Below, one piece after another: positions 20,790 through 21,317 of a stretch of 21,317 bases of DNA (within the stretch, counting starts at the first letter, position 1; every line of letters begins with the position of its first letter). A program made the position numbers and the translations under genes. This DNA is from Pelargonium cotyledonis (lineage: Eukaryota > Streptophyta > Magnoliopsida > Geraniales > Geraniaceae): assembly GCA_036897625.1 (NCBI GenBank), contig JAYMTA010001186.1, positions 1 to 21,317 on the forward strand. Direction: 5' to 3'. A model generated the notes under the pieces. It was not told the DNA's origin and made no database searches. It saw nothing but the letters and a program-made list of their open reading frames with translations.

Positions 20790-20990
20790 GAAACATGCCT
20801 ATTTTTCGTCCACAAACTTTCACCAAATGTACAAATAGACTCAATTTGTCAAACTTTGTACAAATAAGTATATGAACTATTAATTTTGTACAGATAGGTG
20901 ATCAACACTAATGGTGTTAAAAATTTCCGTTAGTTTATGTCAATGTGAAAAATTGAAAATTGTGTGAAAAAGTATTAAAAAATTTAATGA
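20790..20990. repeat. Repeat-like sequence with iterated TGTACAAATA words
   Basis: Three spaced copies of a related word (ATGTACAAATAGAC near 20827, TTGTACAAATAAGT near 20856, TTGTACAGATAGGT near 20886) lie about 30 bases apart. They are followed by a CCGTTAGTTTATGTC phrase. This style of iterated terminal sequence is common at ends of non-autonomous plant DNA elements. No opposite end is seen within the window. Confidence 0.4.
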
Positions 20991-21317
20991 ACAATTTTAA
21001 CTTAAATAAAAAGTCATGTTTTGTAATATGGTCGACCCACACCGATCCGGACAGAAATAAATGACCCGAGGATCAGATCGGAAAGTATTCAAATCTTAGT
21101 AAGGACTAAAACAATCCGGAATGGTCAAATCAAATAATAATAACATTATATAAATGTGAATGTATATTGGAAAAAACTGTTTAAATAAAATACATGAAGA
21201 AAAAAAATTAAATATTAATCCGAATTATTGTGAATTGGGGTGAATAATTATGAAATACGTACATTGGACAAAAGTGTTTTTAAAACTAAAAATTATATTT
21301 TTAATATAATTAATATA
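20991..21317. other. AT-rich end of window, no gene
   Basis: No coding or RNA signal was found. It may continue the preceding repeat beyond the window edge. Confidence 0.4.

Noticed and set aside
1..21317. CRISPR array, prokaryotic operon, virus-derived gene or rRNA
   Set aside because: No evenly spaced identical repeats with unique spacers, no ribosome-binding-site-led gene strings, and no viral or rRNA sequence were recognised.

Overview
The window is nuclear DNA from a flowering plant, probably a eudicot. It is AT-rich, its genes are split by GT-AG introns, and its gaps carry plant-type transposon debris (Stowaway-like and other MITEs, a tRNA-derived SINE, a CACTA terminus). The five genes belong to plant or eukaryotic families. 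The species cannot be named from the sequence alone.

Layout. Positions 1-260 hold repeat-like DNA. A single-exon cysteine-rich repeat secretory protein (DUF26/Gnk2 type) lies on + at 1098-1883. It converges with an eight-exon gene on - (2147-5516) for a divergent cytoplasmic asparaginyl-tRNA synthetase of the plant type 2 kind, with a WHEP-like insertion in the catalytic domain. A shared upstream region of about 1.1 kb (5517-6590) separates that gene from a divergently transcribed mitochondrial complex I subunit, NDUFA8 (two exons, 6591-10188). NDUFA8 is split by a 3.3 kb intron containing two MITE-like insertions. Positions 10189-12840 are intergenic and hold a MITE interrupted by a SINE, plus a CACTA-type terminus. 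STOMAGEN/EPFL9, the secreted peptide that promotes stomata, follows on + in three exons (13020-13895). About 5.9 kb of gene-poor, AT-rich DNA comes next, with a striking tandem pair of 231-bp-period hairpin elements at 17501-17935. The last gene, on + (19772-20615), is a two-exon dCTP pyrophosphatase 1-like MazG protein. The right end (20790-20990) holds another repeat-like stretch.

The five genes do not form a pathway. They are an ordinary plant neighbourhood of a secreted lectin-like protein, a translation-related enzyme paralogue, a respiratory subunit, a developmental peptide and a nucleotide-pool housekeeper. I see no cluster that looks like a new multi-gene system. The items most worth a second look are the altered catalytic signatures of the AsnRS paralogue, the 81-nt stop-free in-frame intron of EPFL9, the tandem hairpin elements, and the SINE nested in a MITE.
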